From contig NZ_JADKYX010000019.1 of assembly GCF_016093545.1 (NCBI RefSeq), positions 1 to 64,000 on the forward strand: a stretch of 64,000 nucleotides of DNA. The letters run 5' to 3'. Shown here piece by piece: positions 28,585 to 36,777 of the stretch; position 1 is the first letter of the stretch; each line of letters starts with the position of its first letter. Under the pieces are notes generated by a model that saw only the letters and a list, made by a program, of their open reading frames with translations, was not told where the DNA came from and ran no database searches. The stretch comes from Massilia rhizosphaerae (GTDB lineage: Bacteria > Pseudomonadota > Gammaproteobacteria > Burkholderiales > Burkholderiaceae_D). The position numbers were made by a program, and so were the translations under genes.

Positions 28585-29316
28585 TCACGCGCCGTTTTTC
28601 ACGTGCAGCCCGTATTCCGTCGGGCTCATGCCCACGTACGACTTGAACTGGCGGCTGAACGCGCTGTGGTCCGTGTACCCGCATTCGTAGGCGATGTCCG
28701 CGATCCGGGCGGCCGGATCCTGCTCGATGAGCGTGCGCGCGGCCGACAACCGGCATTGCAGCAGCAGCTGCCGGGGCGAATGCTGGAACACCTTCTGGAA
28801 CAGCCGCTCCACGCGCGACAGCGACAGGCCCGCGTCGTCCGCCAGCGCCTTCAGCGAGATGTTGTCCCGATAGTTTTCGCTGATGTGCTGGGCGATCCGG
28901 GCGATCTGGCGGTAGGCGGGATGCAGGTCGTCGAGCAGGCCGAGATCCTGGGACGTGCCGATCAGGCCGACGACGGCGCCGTCCTTGCCGAACAGCGGCT
29001 CTTTCTTGGTGATGCACCACCCGCGGCTGCGGCCGGGATAGATGTGCAGCTCCAGCTGCTTGTCGATCGGCTTGCCCTGGTCGATGACCATCCTGTCCTG
29101 GGCCAGATAGGTTTCCGCCAGCGCGCGCGGGAACAGTTCCAGCGCCGTCTTCCCGAGCACGTCGCTCTTGTGCCGAACTCCGCACCGCCGCACCATCGTG
29201 CGGTTGATGCTGACGTAGCGGCCGTCGCGGTCCTTGACGAAAAACGCGACATCGTTCAATGCGTCGAACATCGCCTCGACGGCTTCGATGTCGATGGTAT
29301 CGATGGTATCGATCAT
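28585..29316 (-). CDS. AraC family regulator with N-terminal PAS domain
   Basis: A 243-residue regulator. The N-terminal PAS-like domain (NDVAFFVKDRDGRYVSINRT) is followed by a C-terminal AraC DNA-binding domain with two helix-turn-helices (SLKALADDAGLSLSRVERLF and IADIAYECGYTDHSAFSRQF). GGAGGG lies 4 nt before ATG, fixing the start. It sits between the epimerase and the divergent deaminase/dehydrogenase operon and shares a 166-bp promoter region with the latter, so it most likely activates hydroxyproline genes. The first codons carry a 9-bp tandem repeat encoding IDTIDTID. The nature of its PAS ligand is unknown. Confidence 0.9.
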   Translation of the reverse strand: MIDTIDTIDIEAVEAMFDALNDVAFFVKDRDGRYVSINRTMVRRCGVRHKSDVLGKTALELFPRALAETYLAQDRMVIDQGKPIDKQLELHIYPGRSRGWCITKKEPLFGKDGAVVGLIGTSQDLGLLDDLHPAYRQIARIAQHISENYRDNISLKALADDAGLSLSRVERLFQKVFQHSPRQLLLQCRLSAARTLIEQDPAARIADIAYECGYTDHSAFSRQFKSYVGMSPTEYGLHVKNGA

Positions 29317-29482
29317 GGTTCCCTCCGGAGCGGGACTATAAGCCGGTTCCGCCCGCGAGGCAACGGCGTCACCGCATTATGCCGATTTCGGCGTCCCGTG
29401 CGCCCGCTGCACGCAAGACCCGGCCCCGGATACGGCCTAGCATGGAGTCTTTCAATCGCCCCGCGCAAAGGAGAGAGACAGA

Positions 29483-30379
29483 ATGTGGAAAGGTGTTCTT
29501 CCCGCCGTCACCACCAAGTTCAAGGAGGACGGCTCGCTGGACCATGACGAGATGCTGCGCTGCTTCGCGCTCCAGATCGACGCCGGCGTGGATGGCCTCA
29601 TCGCCTGCGGCTCGCTGGGCGAGGGCCCGATGCTGTCGCACGACGAGCGCATCGAGGTCTTCAGGCTGTGCAAGCAGGCGAGCGGCGCGAAGCCGGCGCT
29701 GCTGACCGTGGCCGAGGCGGCGACGCGCGACGCGTGCGCGCTCGCGCAGAAGGCCGCCAGGGCCGGCGCCGACGGCCTGATGGTCGTGCCCAGCACGATC
29801 TACCACACCGACCCGCGCGAGACGGTGGCGACGCTGAAAGCCATCGCGCAGGCCGCCGACCTGCCGATCATGATCTACTCGAACCGCCTCGCCTACCGCG
29901 TCGACGTGACGATCGAGATCATGGAAGAACTGGCGGACGACGCCCGCTTCGTCGCCGTCAAGGAATCGTCGGACGACATCCGCCGCAGCATCGACATCAT
30001 CAACCGCTTCGGCGACCGCTTCGACCTGCTGACGGGCGTGGACAATCTCGCGTTCGAGGCGCTCGCCGTCGGCGCGACGGGCTGGGTGGCCGGCGTGGGC
30101 CTCGCGTTCCCGCAAGAGACCGTGGCCATCTGGCGCCTCGTCCAGGCCAGGCGCCACGACGAAGCGCTGGCGATCTACCGCTGGTTCCGGCCCATGCTGG
30201 ACCTCGACGTGTCGACCTACCTCGTCCAGAACATCAAGCTGGCCGAAGCGATGGTGACCGGATCGAACGAGCGCGTGCGCGCGCCGCGCCTGCCGCTGGC
30301 AGGCGAACGCCGCGCCCGGGTCGAACGGACGATCCGGACCGCCCTCGCCTGCCGTCCCGCGCTCCCCGCCTTCGCGTGA
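29483..30379 (+). CDS. DHDPS-family pyrroline-4-hydroxy-2-carboxylate deaminase (LhpC/HypD-like)
   Basis: A 298-residue TIM-barrel enzyme of the dihydrodipicolinate synthase family. GSLGEGPMLSHDER is the substrate-binding turn, IMIYSNRLAY holds the conserved Tyr, and FVAVKESSDD the Schiff-base Lys. In hydroxyproline degradation such an enzyme deaminates 1-pyrroline-4-hydroxy-2-carboxylate to alpha-ketoglutarate semialdehyde. Placement directly before the dehydrogenase genes (GTGA overlap of start and stop) supports that over a sialic-acid or KdgD role. AAAGGAGAGAG precedes the start. It leads the operon 29483-34216. Confidence 0.85.
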   Translation: MWKGVLPAVTTKFKEDGSLDHDEMLRCFALQIDAGVDGLIACGSLGEGPMLSHDERIEVFRLCKQASGAKPALLTVAEAATRDACALAQKAARAGADGLMVVPSTIYHTDPRETVATLKAIAQAADLPIMIYSNRLAYRVDVTIEIMEELADDARFVAVKESSDDIRRSIDIINRFGDRFDLLTGVDNLAFEALAVGATGWVAGVGLAFPQETVAIWRLVQARRHDEALAIYRWFRPMLDLDVSTYLVQNIKLAEAMVTGSNERVRAPRLPLAGERRARVERTIRTALACRPALPAFA

Positions 30380-31494
30380 AACGGCCGGACGTCATCGTCG
30401 TGGGCGCCGGCATCGTCGGCGCCGCCTGCGCGGTGGAACTGCACGCGTGCGGCCACGAGGTGCTGCTCGTCGACGCCCGCCATCCCGGCGCCGGCGTCAC
30501 GGCGGCCGGCATGGGCCACCTCGTCGCCCTCGACGAGACCGACGATGAACTCGACCTGTGCCTGCTGTCGCTCGGACGCTGGGACGAGTACCTGGCCACG
30601 CGCACCGGCCTGGCGGAACACGTCCGCTGCGGCACGCTGTGGGTGGCGGAAGACGAGGCGCAGATGGCCCACGCGCTGGAGCGCGCCGCGCGCCTGGGCC
30701 GGCGCGGCTGGGATGCGCAAGCGTTGTCCGGCGACGCGCTCGCGCGCACCGAGCCCGCGCTGCGCGCCGGCCTGGCGGGCGGCGTGCGGGTCGCGCGCGA
30801 CTGCGCCGTGTACCCGCCCGCGGTCGCGCGCGACCTGGCCGCGCGCCTCGTCGCGCAGGGCGGACTGACGCGGTTCGGCGCGGCCGTCGCGCGCATCGAG
30901 CCAGGATCCGTCACGCTGGCGTCCGGCGAACGCATCGACGCGGGCGCGGTCGTCGTAGCGGCGGGAACGGCCGTGCCGCAGCTGCTGCCCGACATGCCGG
31001 TCCTTCCGCGCAAGGGCCACCTGGCCATCACGGCCCGCTATCCGCGCCGCCTGTCGCACCAGGTGGTCAGCATGGGCTACGGCCAGACGAAGGCCGGAAG
31101 CGACGCGCTCGCCGTCGCCGCGAACGTCCAGCCGCGCATCACCGGACAATGGCTCGTCGGGTCGTGCCGCCAGGACGGCGTCGCCGACACGGACGTCGAC
31201 CCGCGCGTGCTCGCCCACGTGCTGCGCGCGGCCATCGCGCTGCTGCCGTGTCTCGCGGACATGACGATCATCCGCAGCTGGACCGGCCTGCGCCCGGCGA
31301 CGCCGGACGGCCGTCCCCTGATCGGACGCCATCCGCTGCTCGACCGCGTGTGGATCGCCGCCGGCCACGAAGGCCTCGGCGTGACGACGGCGTTCGGCAC
31401 CGCGCAATTGCTGGCCGACCTGATGCAGGAACGTCCTCCCGCCATCGATTCCCGTCCCTATTCGCCCGCGAGGTTCGCACATGCCCGATCGTGA
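30376..31494 (+). CDS. D-hydroxyproline dehydrogenase, FAD-dependent DAO-type subunit
   Basis: A 372-residue FAD oxidoreductase of the DadA/D-amino-acid oxidase type. VVGAGIVGAACAVEL is the Rossmann dinucleotide motif, and the C-terminal GHEGLGVTTAFGTAQLL is the FAD-binding closure. It would oxidise cis-4-hydroxy-D-proline to the pyrroline imine. The start is GTG at 30376, overlapping the preceding TGA by 4 nt; no ATG is usable nearer than the Rossmann motif. It overlaps the small ferredoxin-like subunit gene by 14 nt. With the next two genes it forms a three-subunit dehydrogenase of the kind described for Pseudomonas D-hydroxyproline dehydrogenase and HcnABC. Confidence 0.87.
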   Translation: MKRPDVIVVGAGIVGAACAVELHACGHEVLLVDARHPGAGVTAAGMGHLVALDETDDELDLCLLSLGRWDEYLATRTGLAEHVRCGTLWVAEDEAQMAHALERAARLGRRGWDAQALSGDALARTEPALRAGLAGGVRVARDCAVYPPAVARDLAARLVAQGGLTRFGAAVARIEPGSVTLASGERIDAGAVVVAAGTAVPQLLPDMPVLPRKGHLAITARYPRRLSHQVVSMGYGQTKAGSDALAVAANVQPRITGQWLVGSCRQDGVADTDVDPRVLAHVLRAAIALLPCLADMTIIRSWTGLRPATPDGRPLIGRHPLLDRVWIAAGHEGLGVTTAFGTAQLLADLMQERPPAIDSRPYSPARFAHARS

Positions 31495-31744
31495 TTCATT
31501 TTGCAGCGTGACCGTCGACGGCGTCGCGGTCGACGTCCCCGCCGGAAGCAACGTGGCCGCGGCCATCGTGGCGGCCGGCGCCCTGTGCACGCGGCTGTCC
31601 GTCACGGGCGAGCGCCGCTTCGCGTTCTGCGGCATCGGCCAATGCCAGGAATGCCGCGTGACGATCGACGGCCGCGCCAACCGCCTGGCCTGCCGCACCG
31701 CGTGCGCCGCCGGCATGGCCGTCGTGACGGGAGGCGCCCGATGA
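31481..31744 (+). CDS. D-hydroxyproline dehydrogenase, small [2Fe-2S] subunit
   Basis: An 87-residue ferredoxin-like protein. FCGIGQCQECRVTIDG followed by RLACRTAC supplies the four Cys ligands of a plant-type [2Fe-2S] cluster, as in HcnA and SoxA-like small subunits. It would pass electrons between the two flavin subunits encoded on either side. Its start overlaps the previous gene by 14 nt and its stop overlaps the next start (ATGA), so all three subunits are translationally coupled. Confidence 0.88.
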   Translation: MPDRDSFCSVTVDGVAVDVPAGSNVAAAIVAAGALCTRLSVTGERRFAFCGIGQCQECRVTIDGRANRLACRTACAAGMAVVTGGAR

Positions 31745-32994
31745 ACGGCCGCAAACTGCTGCACATCGTGGGCAGCGGCCCGGCCGGACTGGCCGCCGCG
31801 CAGACGGCGCTCGAGGCAGGCGCGAAGGTGTGCCTGATCGACGACCACCCCGCGCCCGGCGGCCAGATCTGGCGCGGCGGGCCGGACCGCTGGACGGACC
31901 GCCGCGCGACCCGCATGTGGAAGACCCTGCACGGCCACCCGGACTTCACGCACATGTCTGGCGCCCAGGTCATCGGCTGCGTCGACGCCAACACGCTGCT
32001 GCTGGAGACGGGCGAACAGGGCGTGTCCGTCGCCTTCGAGCGCCTCGTGCTGTGTTCCGGCGCGCGCGAACTGAGCCTGCCGTTTCCGGGCTGGACCCTG
32101 CCCGGCGTCACGGGCGCGGGCGGCCTGCAAGCCCTGATCAAGGCCGGCATGCCGGTGCAGGGCCGCGCGGTCGTCGTCGCGGGCACCGGGCCGCTGCTGC
32201 TGGCGACGGCGGCGACGGCCATCCGCGCGGGCGCGCACGTGGCGGCCATCGTCGAGCACCAGCCGTGGCCGCGCTTGTCCGCGTTCGGCCTCGGTCTGCT
32301 GGCGCGGCACCGGACCAAGCTGTGGCAGGCCGCGTCGCTGTTCGCGCGGCTGCGGACGATTCCCTACCTGGCGGGCGCGCGCATCGTCGCCGCGCAGGGC
32401 GACGACAGGCTGCGCCGCGTCGTCGTCGCGACCCGCGACGGCAACGTGGCGTACCCGTGCGATTTCCTGGGCGCCGGCTTCGGCCTCGTGCCGAACATGG
32501 ATCTCGCCCGCGCGCTGCGCTGCGCCACGGCGGACGGCGCGATCATGGTCGACGGCGCCCAGAAGACGAGCCGCGCGGACGTGTGGGCGGCGGGCGAATG
32601 CACCGGCATCGGCGGCGTCGACAAGGCCCTCGCCGAAGGCAGGATCGCCGCGCTCGGCGCGCTGGGCCTGACGCCGTCCGCGCGCGACCTGCCGCGGCTG
32701 CGCGCGTCGCGGGCATTCGCCGCGCTGCTGGCGCGCACCTTCGCGCCGGACGCCGCACTCAAGACCATGTGCCGGCCCGAGACGATCGTCTGCCGCTGCG
32801 AAGACGTGCCGGCCGCGAGCCTGCTGCCGCACCGCGACTGGCGCGAGGCGAAGCTGGCCACGCGCGTGGGCATGGGCGCCTGCCAGGGCAAGACGTGCGG
32901 CCCGGCATGCGCCTTCCTGTACGGCTGGCAGCAGGCGGACACCCGGATACCGATCATGCCCGCGAGCGCGCGGGCGCTGTCCCAGATCGAATGA
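31741..32994 (+). CDS. D-hydroxyproline dehydrogenase, large FAD/NAD(P)-type subunit
   Basis: A 417-residue pyridine-nucleotide-disulfide-type oxidoreductase. The N-terminal Rossmann motif HIVGSGPAGLAAAQTALEAG is followed by APGGQIWRGG, a second nucleotide-binding segment VVAGTGPLLLATAATA, and WAAGECTGIGGVDKALAEG. The C-terminal extension has the BFD-like Cys set (IVCRCEDV and GACQGKTCGP) for a second [2Fe-2S] cluster. This is the HcnB/SoxA-like subunit of the heteromeric dehydrogenase. It starts at ATG 31741 overlapping the previous TGA; a longer upstream frame runs through the small subunit gene in another frame and is not used. Confidence 0.87.
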   Translation: MNGRKLLHIVGSGPAGLAAAQTALEAGAKVCLIDDHPAPGGQIWRGGPDRWTDRRATRMWKTLHGHPDFTHMSGAQVIGCVDANTLLLETGEQGVSVAFERLVLCSGARELSLPFPGWTLPGVTGAGGLQALIKAGMPVQGRAVVVAGTGPLLLATAATAIRAGAHVAAIVEHQPWPRLSAFGLGLLARHRTKLWQAASLFARLRTIPYLAGARIVAAQGDDRLRRVVVATRDGNVAYPCDFLGAGFGLVPNMDLARALRCATADGAIMVDGAQKTSRADVWAAGECTGIGGVDKALAEGRIAALGALGLTPSARDLPRLRASRAFAALLARTFAPDAALKTMCRPETIVCRCEDVPAASLLPHRDWREAKLATRVGMGACQGKTCGPACAFLYGWQQADTRIPIMPASARALSQIE

Positions 32995-33007
32995 CACGAG
33001 GAGAACC

Positions 33008-34216
33008 ATGACTATCGGTGGCAAGAACAAGGAAGCGGCGCTGGACGCGCTGGCGAACATGACGGCCGGCGCCGCGCCCATCGCGTTGGACGAGCACCGG
33101 GCGCGGATCGCACGCGCCCAGGCCTTGATGGCGGCGCAGGGCATCGCCGCGCTCTATCTGAACGCGGGCAGCAATCTCACCTACTTCACGGGCACGATGT
33201 GGAGCCCCAGCGAACGCATGGTCGGCGCCGTGCTGCCGGCGCGCGGCAGCGTCGTGTACATCGCGCCCGCGTTCGAGGAAAGCACGATCCGCAAGTTCAT
33301 GGTCGTCGAAGGCGACGTCGCCTGCTGGGACGAGCACGAGGACCCGGCCGCGCGCCTGGCCGGCGTGCTGGCGCGGCTCGGCGTCAAAGCCGGCGCCACG
33401 CTCGCCATCGACGAGAGCACGCCGCTGTCGATGGTCGACGCGATCCGCGCCGCGACGCCGGGCTACGACCTGCGAAACGCGCACCCCGTCACGTCCCATT
33501 GCCGCGCGCGCAAGTCAGGCGCGGAGATCGCGCTCATCCAGCGGGCGATGGACATGACGATGGCCGTGCACAAGGCGGCGGCATCGATTCTGCACGAGGG
33601 CATCACGACGGCGGAGGTGGAGGAATTCATCCACCTGGCGCACCGCAAGGTCGGCGCGCGCGGCTCCTATTTCTGCATCGTGCTGTTCGGCGAGGCGACG
33701 TCGTACCCGCACGGCGTCAACTACGTCCAGACCTTGAAGCCGGGCGACACGGTGCTGATCGACACGGGCTGCAAGGTCCACAACTACATCTCCGACATCA
33801 CCCGCACCTATGTGTTCGGCGAACCGTCCGAGCGCCAGCGCTTCGTCTGGGACGCGGAACGGGCGGCGCAGCGGGCCGCGTTCGACGCGGCCCGCCTGGG
33901 CGTTCCGTGCGAAGAGGTGGACAAGGCGGCCCGCCGCTCGCTCGAAGCCAACGGTTTCGGGCCCGGCTACAAGCTGCCCGGCCTGCCGCACCGGACGGGC
34001 CACGGCATCGGTCTCGACATCCACGAAGGCCCCTACCTCGTCGGCGGCGAACGCCGCGTCCTCGAACCGGGCATGTGCTTTTCGAACGAGCCGATGATCG
34101 TCGTACCGGGCGAATTCGGCATCCGCCTGGAAGACCATTTCTACATGACGGACACGGGACCGGAATGGTTCACGCAGCCGGCCGCGCGCCTGGAGGACCC
34201 GTTCGGGGCGGGATGA
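33008..34216 (+). CDS. M24 family metallopeptidase (Xaa-Pro peptidase-like)
   Basis: A 402-residue pita-bread peptidase. The five metal ligands are visible: Asp in LIDTGC, Asp in SDITRTYVFG, His in RTGHGIGLDIHEGPY, Glu in CFSNEP and Glu in IRLEDHF. Creatinase/prolidase-type enzymes cleave Xaa-Pro bonds. As the last gene of the hydroxyproline operon, 13 bp after the dehydrogenase, it may release hydroxyproline from imported peptides, though a substrate cannot be read from sequence. GAGGAGAACC precedes ATG 33008. Its 3' end overlaps the convergent esterase gene by 47 bp. Confidence 0.88.
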   Translation: MTIGGKNKEAALDALANMTAGAAPIALDEHRARIARAQALMAAQGIAALYLNAGSNLTYFTGTMWSPSERMVGAVLPARGSVVYIAPAFEESTIRKFMVVEGDVACWDEHEDPAARLAGVLARLGVKAGATLAIDESTPLSMVDAIRAATPGYDLRNAHPVTSHCRARKSGAEIALIQRAMDMTMAVHKAAASILHEGITTAEVEEFIHLAHRKVGARGSYFCIVLFGEATSYPHGVNYVQTLKPGDTVLIDTGCKVHNYISDITRTYVFGEPSERQRFVWDAERAAQRAAFDAARLGVPCEEVDKAARRSLEANGFGPGYKLPGLPHRTGHGIGLDIHEGPYLVGGERRVLEPGMCFSNEPMIVVPGEFGIRLEDHFYMTDTGPEWFTQPAARLEDPFGAG

Positions 34217-35189
34217 CGGTGCGCAGGAATGCATCGGCGGCGTCCACCGTCGGCCCCAGCCACGGATCGAACAACCAGAAGCTGTGCGGCGTGTCGGGCA
34301 CCGGTACGACCCGGCCCGTCACGCCCAGCGCGCGCAGCTTCGCCTCCATCTCGTCGCGCCCCAGGCTGAAACGCCGCTGCGCGCTGACGATGAACAGGAT
34401 CGGCGGCGTGTCCGGCCCCACGTGGAACAGCGGCGACGCGTCGCGCCACAGCGCGGCCTTGTCCGCATAGCGGCCGCCGAACCACGCGCCCGCCGCCGAC
34501 GGGTGCTTGGCCGGATCGTCTTCGTACTTGCGCGCCTCGGCCGACGTGAAGTCGGACAGGCCGTCGATGTTCACGATCGCCTGCACCGTGCAGGGCACGG
34601 CACCGGGCCCGCCGTCCGGATCGAAGCGCGCCTCCCCGTTCGTCACGCCCGTCAGCGCCGCGATCTGGCCGCCGGCCGAACCGCCCGCGACGGCGATGCG
34701 GTCCGGATCGACGCCGTAATCCGCCGCATGCGCGCGCACCCAGCGCACGGCCGCCTTGACGTCGTGGATCGCCGCCGGATACGGGGCTTCCGGCGCCAGG
34801 CGATAACTGATGGTGGCGGTCACGTAACCCCGTTCGGCCATGCGGATGGCCATCGGCGCGAAGTTGGCGCGCACGCCCGCGCGCCAGCCGCCGCCGTGCA
34901 CGAACACGATGGCCGGCCGCGGCGCGCCCGCAGCCGCGGGCATGTACAGATCGAGCTTGAGGTCGTGCGCGCCGCGGCGTACGTATGTGACGTCCGGGAC
35001 GGCGCGCACGGAAGCGGGGACGCTGCTGCCCGCGATGCGGATGAATGGGTATTTTGGCGCCAGCTTGGCATACGTCGTCGCGGCCGTGTAACTCTCGGGG
35101 ATCGGCGCCCTGGCCTGCTGCCCCGCGCATGCAGCAAGCGCCATCGCCATCGCCATCGCCGCAACCGCGCACCACCCTCTCCTCGCCAT
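34170..35189 (-). CDS. alpha/beta hydrolase, probable acetylesterase lipoprotein
   Basis: A 339-residue protein beginning MARRGW with a lipoprotein signal (ALAACAG, Cys lipobox), so it is probably anchored in the envelope. The esterase/lipase fold shows the oxyanion motif FVHGGGWRAG, the nucleophile elbow AGGSAGGQ and an acid/His region (PILFIVSAQ; DTPHSFWLF). It is an HSL/carboxylesterase-type enzyme; deacetylation of plant polysaccharides is likely from its position opposite GH105. An in-frame ATG at 35207 would add six residues. It shares a divergent 170-bp region with the GH105 gene and its regulatory sites, so it may be coregulated. Confidence 0.82.
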   Translation of the reverse strand: MARRGWCAVAAMAMAMALAACAGQQARAPIPESYTAATTYAKLAPKYPFIRIAGSSVPASVRAVPDVTYVRRGAHDLKLDLYMPAAAGAPRPAIVFVHGGGWRAGVRANFAPMAIRMAERGYVTATISYRLAPEAPYPAAIHDVKAAVRWVRAHAADYGVDPDRIAVAGGSAGGQIAALTGVTNGEARFDPDGGPGAVPCTVQAIVNIDGLSDFTSAEARKYEDDPAKHPSAAGAWFGGRYADKAALWRDASPLFHVGPDTPPILFIVSAQRRFSLGRDEMEAKLRALGVTGRVVPVPDTPHSFWLFDPWLGPTVDAADAFLRTVIPPRTGPPGARPAA

Positions 35190-35254
35190 CGTCGCACCCG
35201 TCTCCATTGTGTCGATCCAGTATCACACGGAACGACACCCCCGGCTAGTCCACC

Positions 35255-35293
35255 TTGCAAAAGTGGCCAGACCAACCTAGAATGGTCCGACCA
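35255..35293 (+). promoter_or_regulatory. GH105 promoter with paired GntR operators
   Basis: TTGCAA (35255-35260), a 17-bp spacer and TAGAAT (35278-35283) form the promoter. TGGCCAGACCA (35264-35274) lies in the spacer, starting 4 nt after the -35. A consensus TGGTCCGACCA (35283-35293) overlaps the end of the -10 and the start point. Occupancy of either would block transcription. Sites match those at 23655 and 38059. Confidence 0.75.
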
Positions 35294-35359
35294 GATAAGG
35301 AACAGCCCGGCCGCTTGGCACGAGGACTGTCCATCCGATAAAAACGACTGGAGACTACG

Positions 35360-36766
35360 TTGCAACCGCCAACCAGATTGCTTGCCATCCTGGGCGCCTG
35401 CGCCTGCCTGGCCGCGCCCGCGCACGCGGACGGCCCTTACCGCAATCCCGACAACAAGAATCCGAACGACCCGGCCGAAGGCACGTATCCGGTGCCGTAC
35501 AAGAAACCCGTCGCGGCGGAGATCGCGGCGTCGCTGCAGCGCATCCGCGACTATCTCGACAGCGAAACGCCGACCCGCGTCGTGCACAAGGCCGGCGGCG
35601 CGCCCGTCACCGACTTCCGCGAACCGGCGGCCGACGCCGTCGTCGCGACGGGCGACGCCGGCTTCGGCCTGCAGGCCTACGAGATGGGCGTCGTGCACGC
35701 GGGCCTGATCGAGGCCGCCGCCGTCACGGGCGACCAGCGCTACACCGCGCTCACCGAGCGCCACTTCCGCTTCTTCGCCGACAGGCTGCCGTATTTCCGC
35801 GCCCAGGAACAGCGCTTCCACCTGGAGCGCGCCAACAGCTTTGCCCACTTCCTCGATCCGCGCGCGCTCGACGACGCCGGTTCCATGTGCGCCGCGATGA
35901 TGCGCGCGCGCCACGCGGGCATCGGTCCGGACCTGTCGGCGCAGATCCGCGTGTGCGGCGACTGGGTCGCCAAACGCCAGTTCCGCCTGCCCGACGGCAC
36001 CTTTGCCCGCCGGCGTCCGCAAGCGATGTCGGTGTGGGCCGACGATATGTACATGGGGATCCCCGCGCTGGCGGAGCTGGGCCGCATGACGGGCGAGCGC
36101 GCCTACTTCGACGATGCCGTGAAAAACGTCCTGCAGATGACGGGCTACCTGTTCGATCCGCGCACGAATCTCTACACGCACGGCTGGAACGCGAACAACC
36201 CGGACGCCCCGCACTTCTACTGGGCGCGCGCGAACGGCTGGGCGGTGCTGGCGATGTCCGACGTGCTGGACGTCCTGCCCAAGGACCACCCGGGCTACCC
36301 CAGGATCATGGCGCAGCTGCAGCGGACCTTGCGCGGCATCGCCGAACGCCAGTCCGGCGCCGGCCTGTGGCACCAGATGATCGACCGCGACGATTCCTAT
36401 CTCGAGACGTCGGCGAGCGCCATGTTCGTGTACGTACTCGCGCACGCGATCAACGAAGGCTGGATCAGCCCGACGACGTACGGCTCGATCGCGCAGGCGG
36501 GATGGAATGCGCTGTCCGCACGCGTCGATGCGCAGGGCAAGGTCGAGGGCACGTGCGTGGGCACGACGTTCGCGAGCGACCAGGTGTATTACTACAACCG
36601 TCCCACCAGCACGGCCGCGCTGCACGGCTATGGGCCGATGCTGCTGGCCGGCGCCGAGATGATCCGGCTGTTGGAGAATCCGGCGTTCGAGATCCAGTAC
36701 CGCGTCCGCACGTATCACTACGTGCCGAAGAACGGCGGCGCGACGAGCTACCGCGAGCACCCCTGA
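35360..36766 (+). CDS. GH105-type unsaturated rhamnogalacturonyl hydrolase
   Basis: A 468-residue secreted enzyme of the GH88/GH105 (alpha/alpha)6 barrel family, which removes the unsaturated uronic acid left at the non-reducing end by pectate or rhamnogalacturonan lyases. The signal peptide ends near residue 23 (ACACLAAPAHA). The catalytic Asp region is SVWADDMYMGIPALAELGR, and FYWARANGWAVLAMSDVLDV and LWHQMIDRDDSYLETSASAM line the cleft as in YteR-type enzymes. The start is TTG at 35360 with GGAG 6 nt before it; there is no in-frame ATG before the signal peptide core. It is the first gene of a two-gene unit with the DUF4861 gene. Confidence 0.88.
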   Translation: MQPPTRLLAILGACACLAAPAHADGPYRNPDNKNPNDPAEGTYPVPYKKPVAAEIAASLQRIRDYLDSETPTRVVHKAGGAPVTDFREPAADAVVATGDAGFGLQAYEMGVVHAGLIEAAAVTGDQRYTALTERHFRFFADRLPYFRAQEQRFHLERANSFAHFLDPRALDDAGSMCAAMMRARHAGIGPDLSAQIRVCGDWVAKRQFRLPDGTFARRRPQAMSVWADDMYMGIPALAELGRMTGERAYFDDAVKNVLQMTGYLFDPRTNLYTHGWNANNPDAPHFYWARANGWAVLAMSDVLDVLPKDHPGYPRIMAQLQRTLRGIAERQSGAGLWHQMIDRDDSYLETSASAMFVYVLAHAINEGWISPTTYGSIAQAGWNALSARVDAQGKVEGTCVGTTFASDQVYYYNRPTSTAALHGYGPMLLAGAEMIRLLENPAFEIQYRVRTYHYVPKNGGATSYREHP

Positions 36767-36777
36767 ATCCCGCCACG

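Noticed and set aside
29287..29316. 9-bp tandem repeat at the start of the AraC gene as a possible phase-variation tract
   Set aside because: The unit is a multiple of three and only about 2-3 copies exist, so slippage would only add or remove IDT residues.
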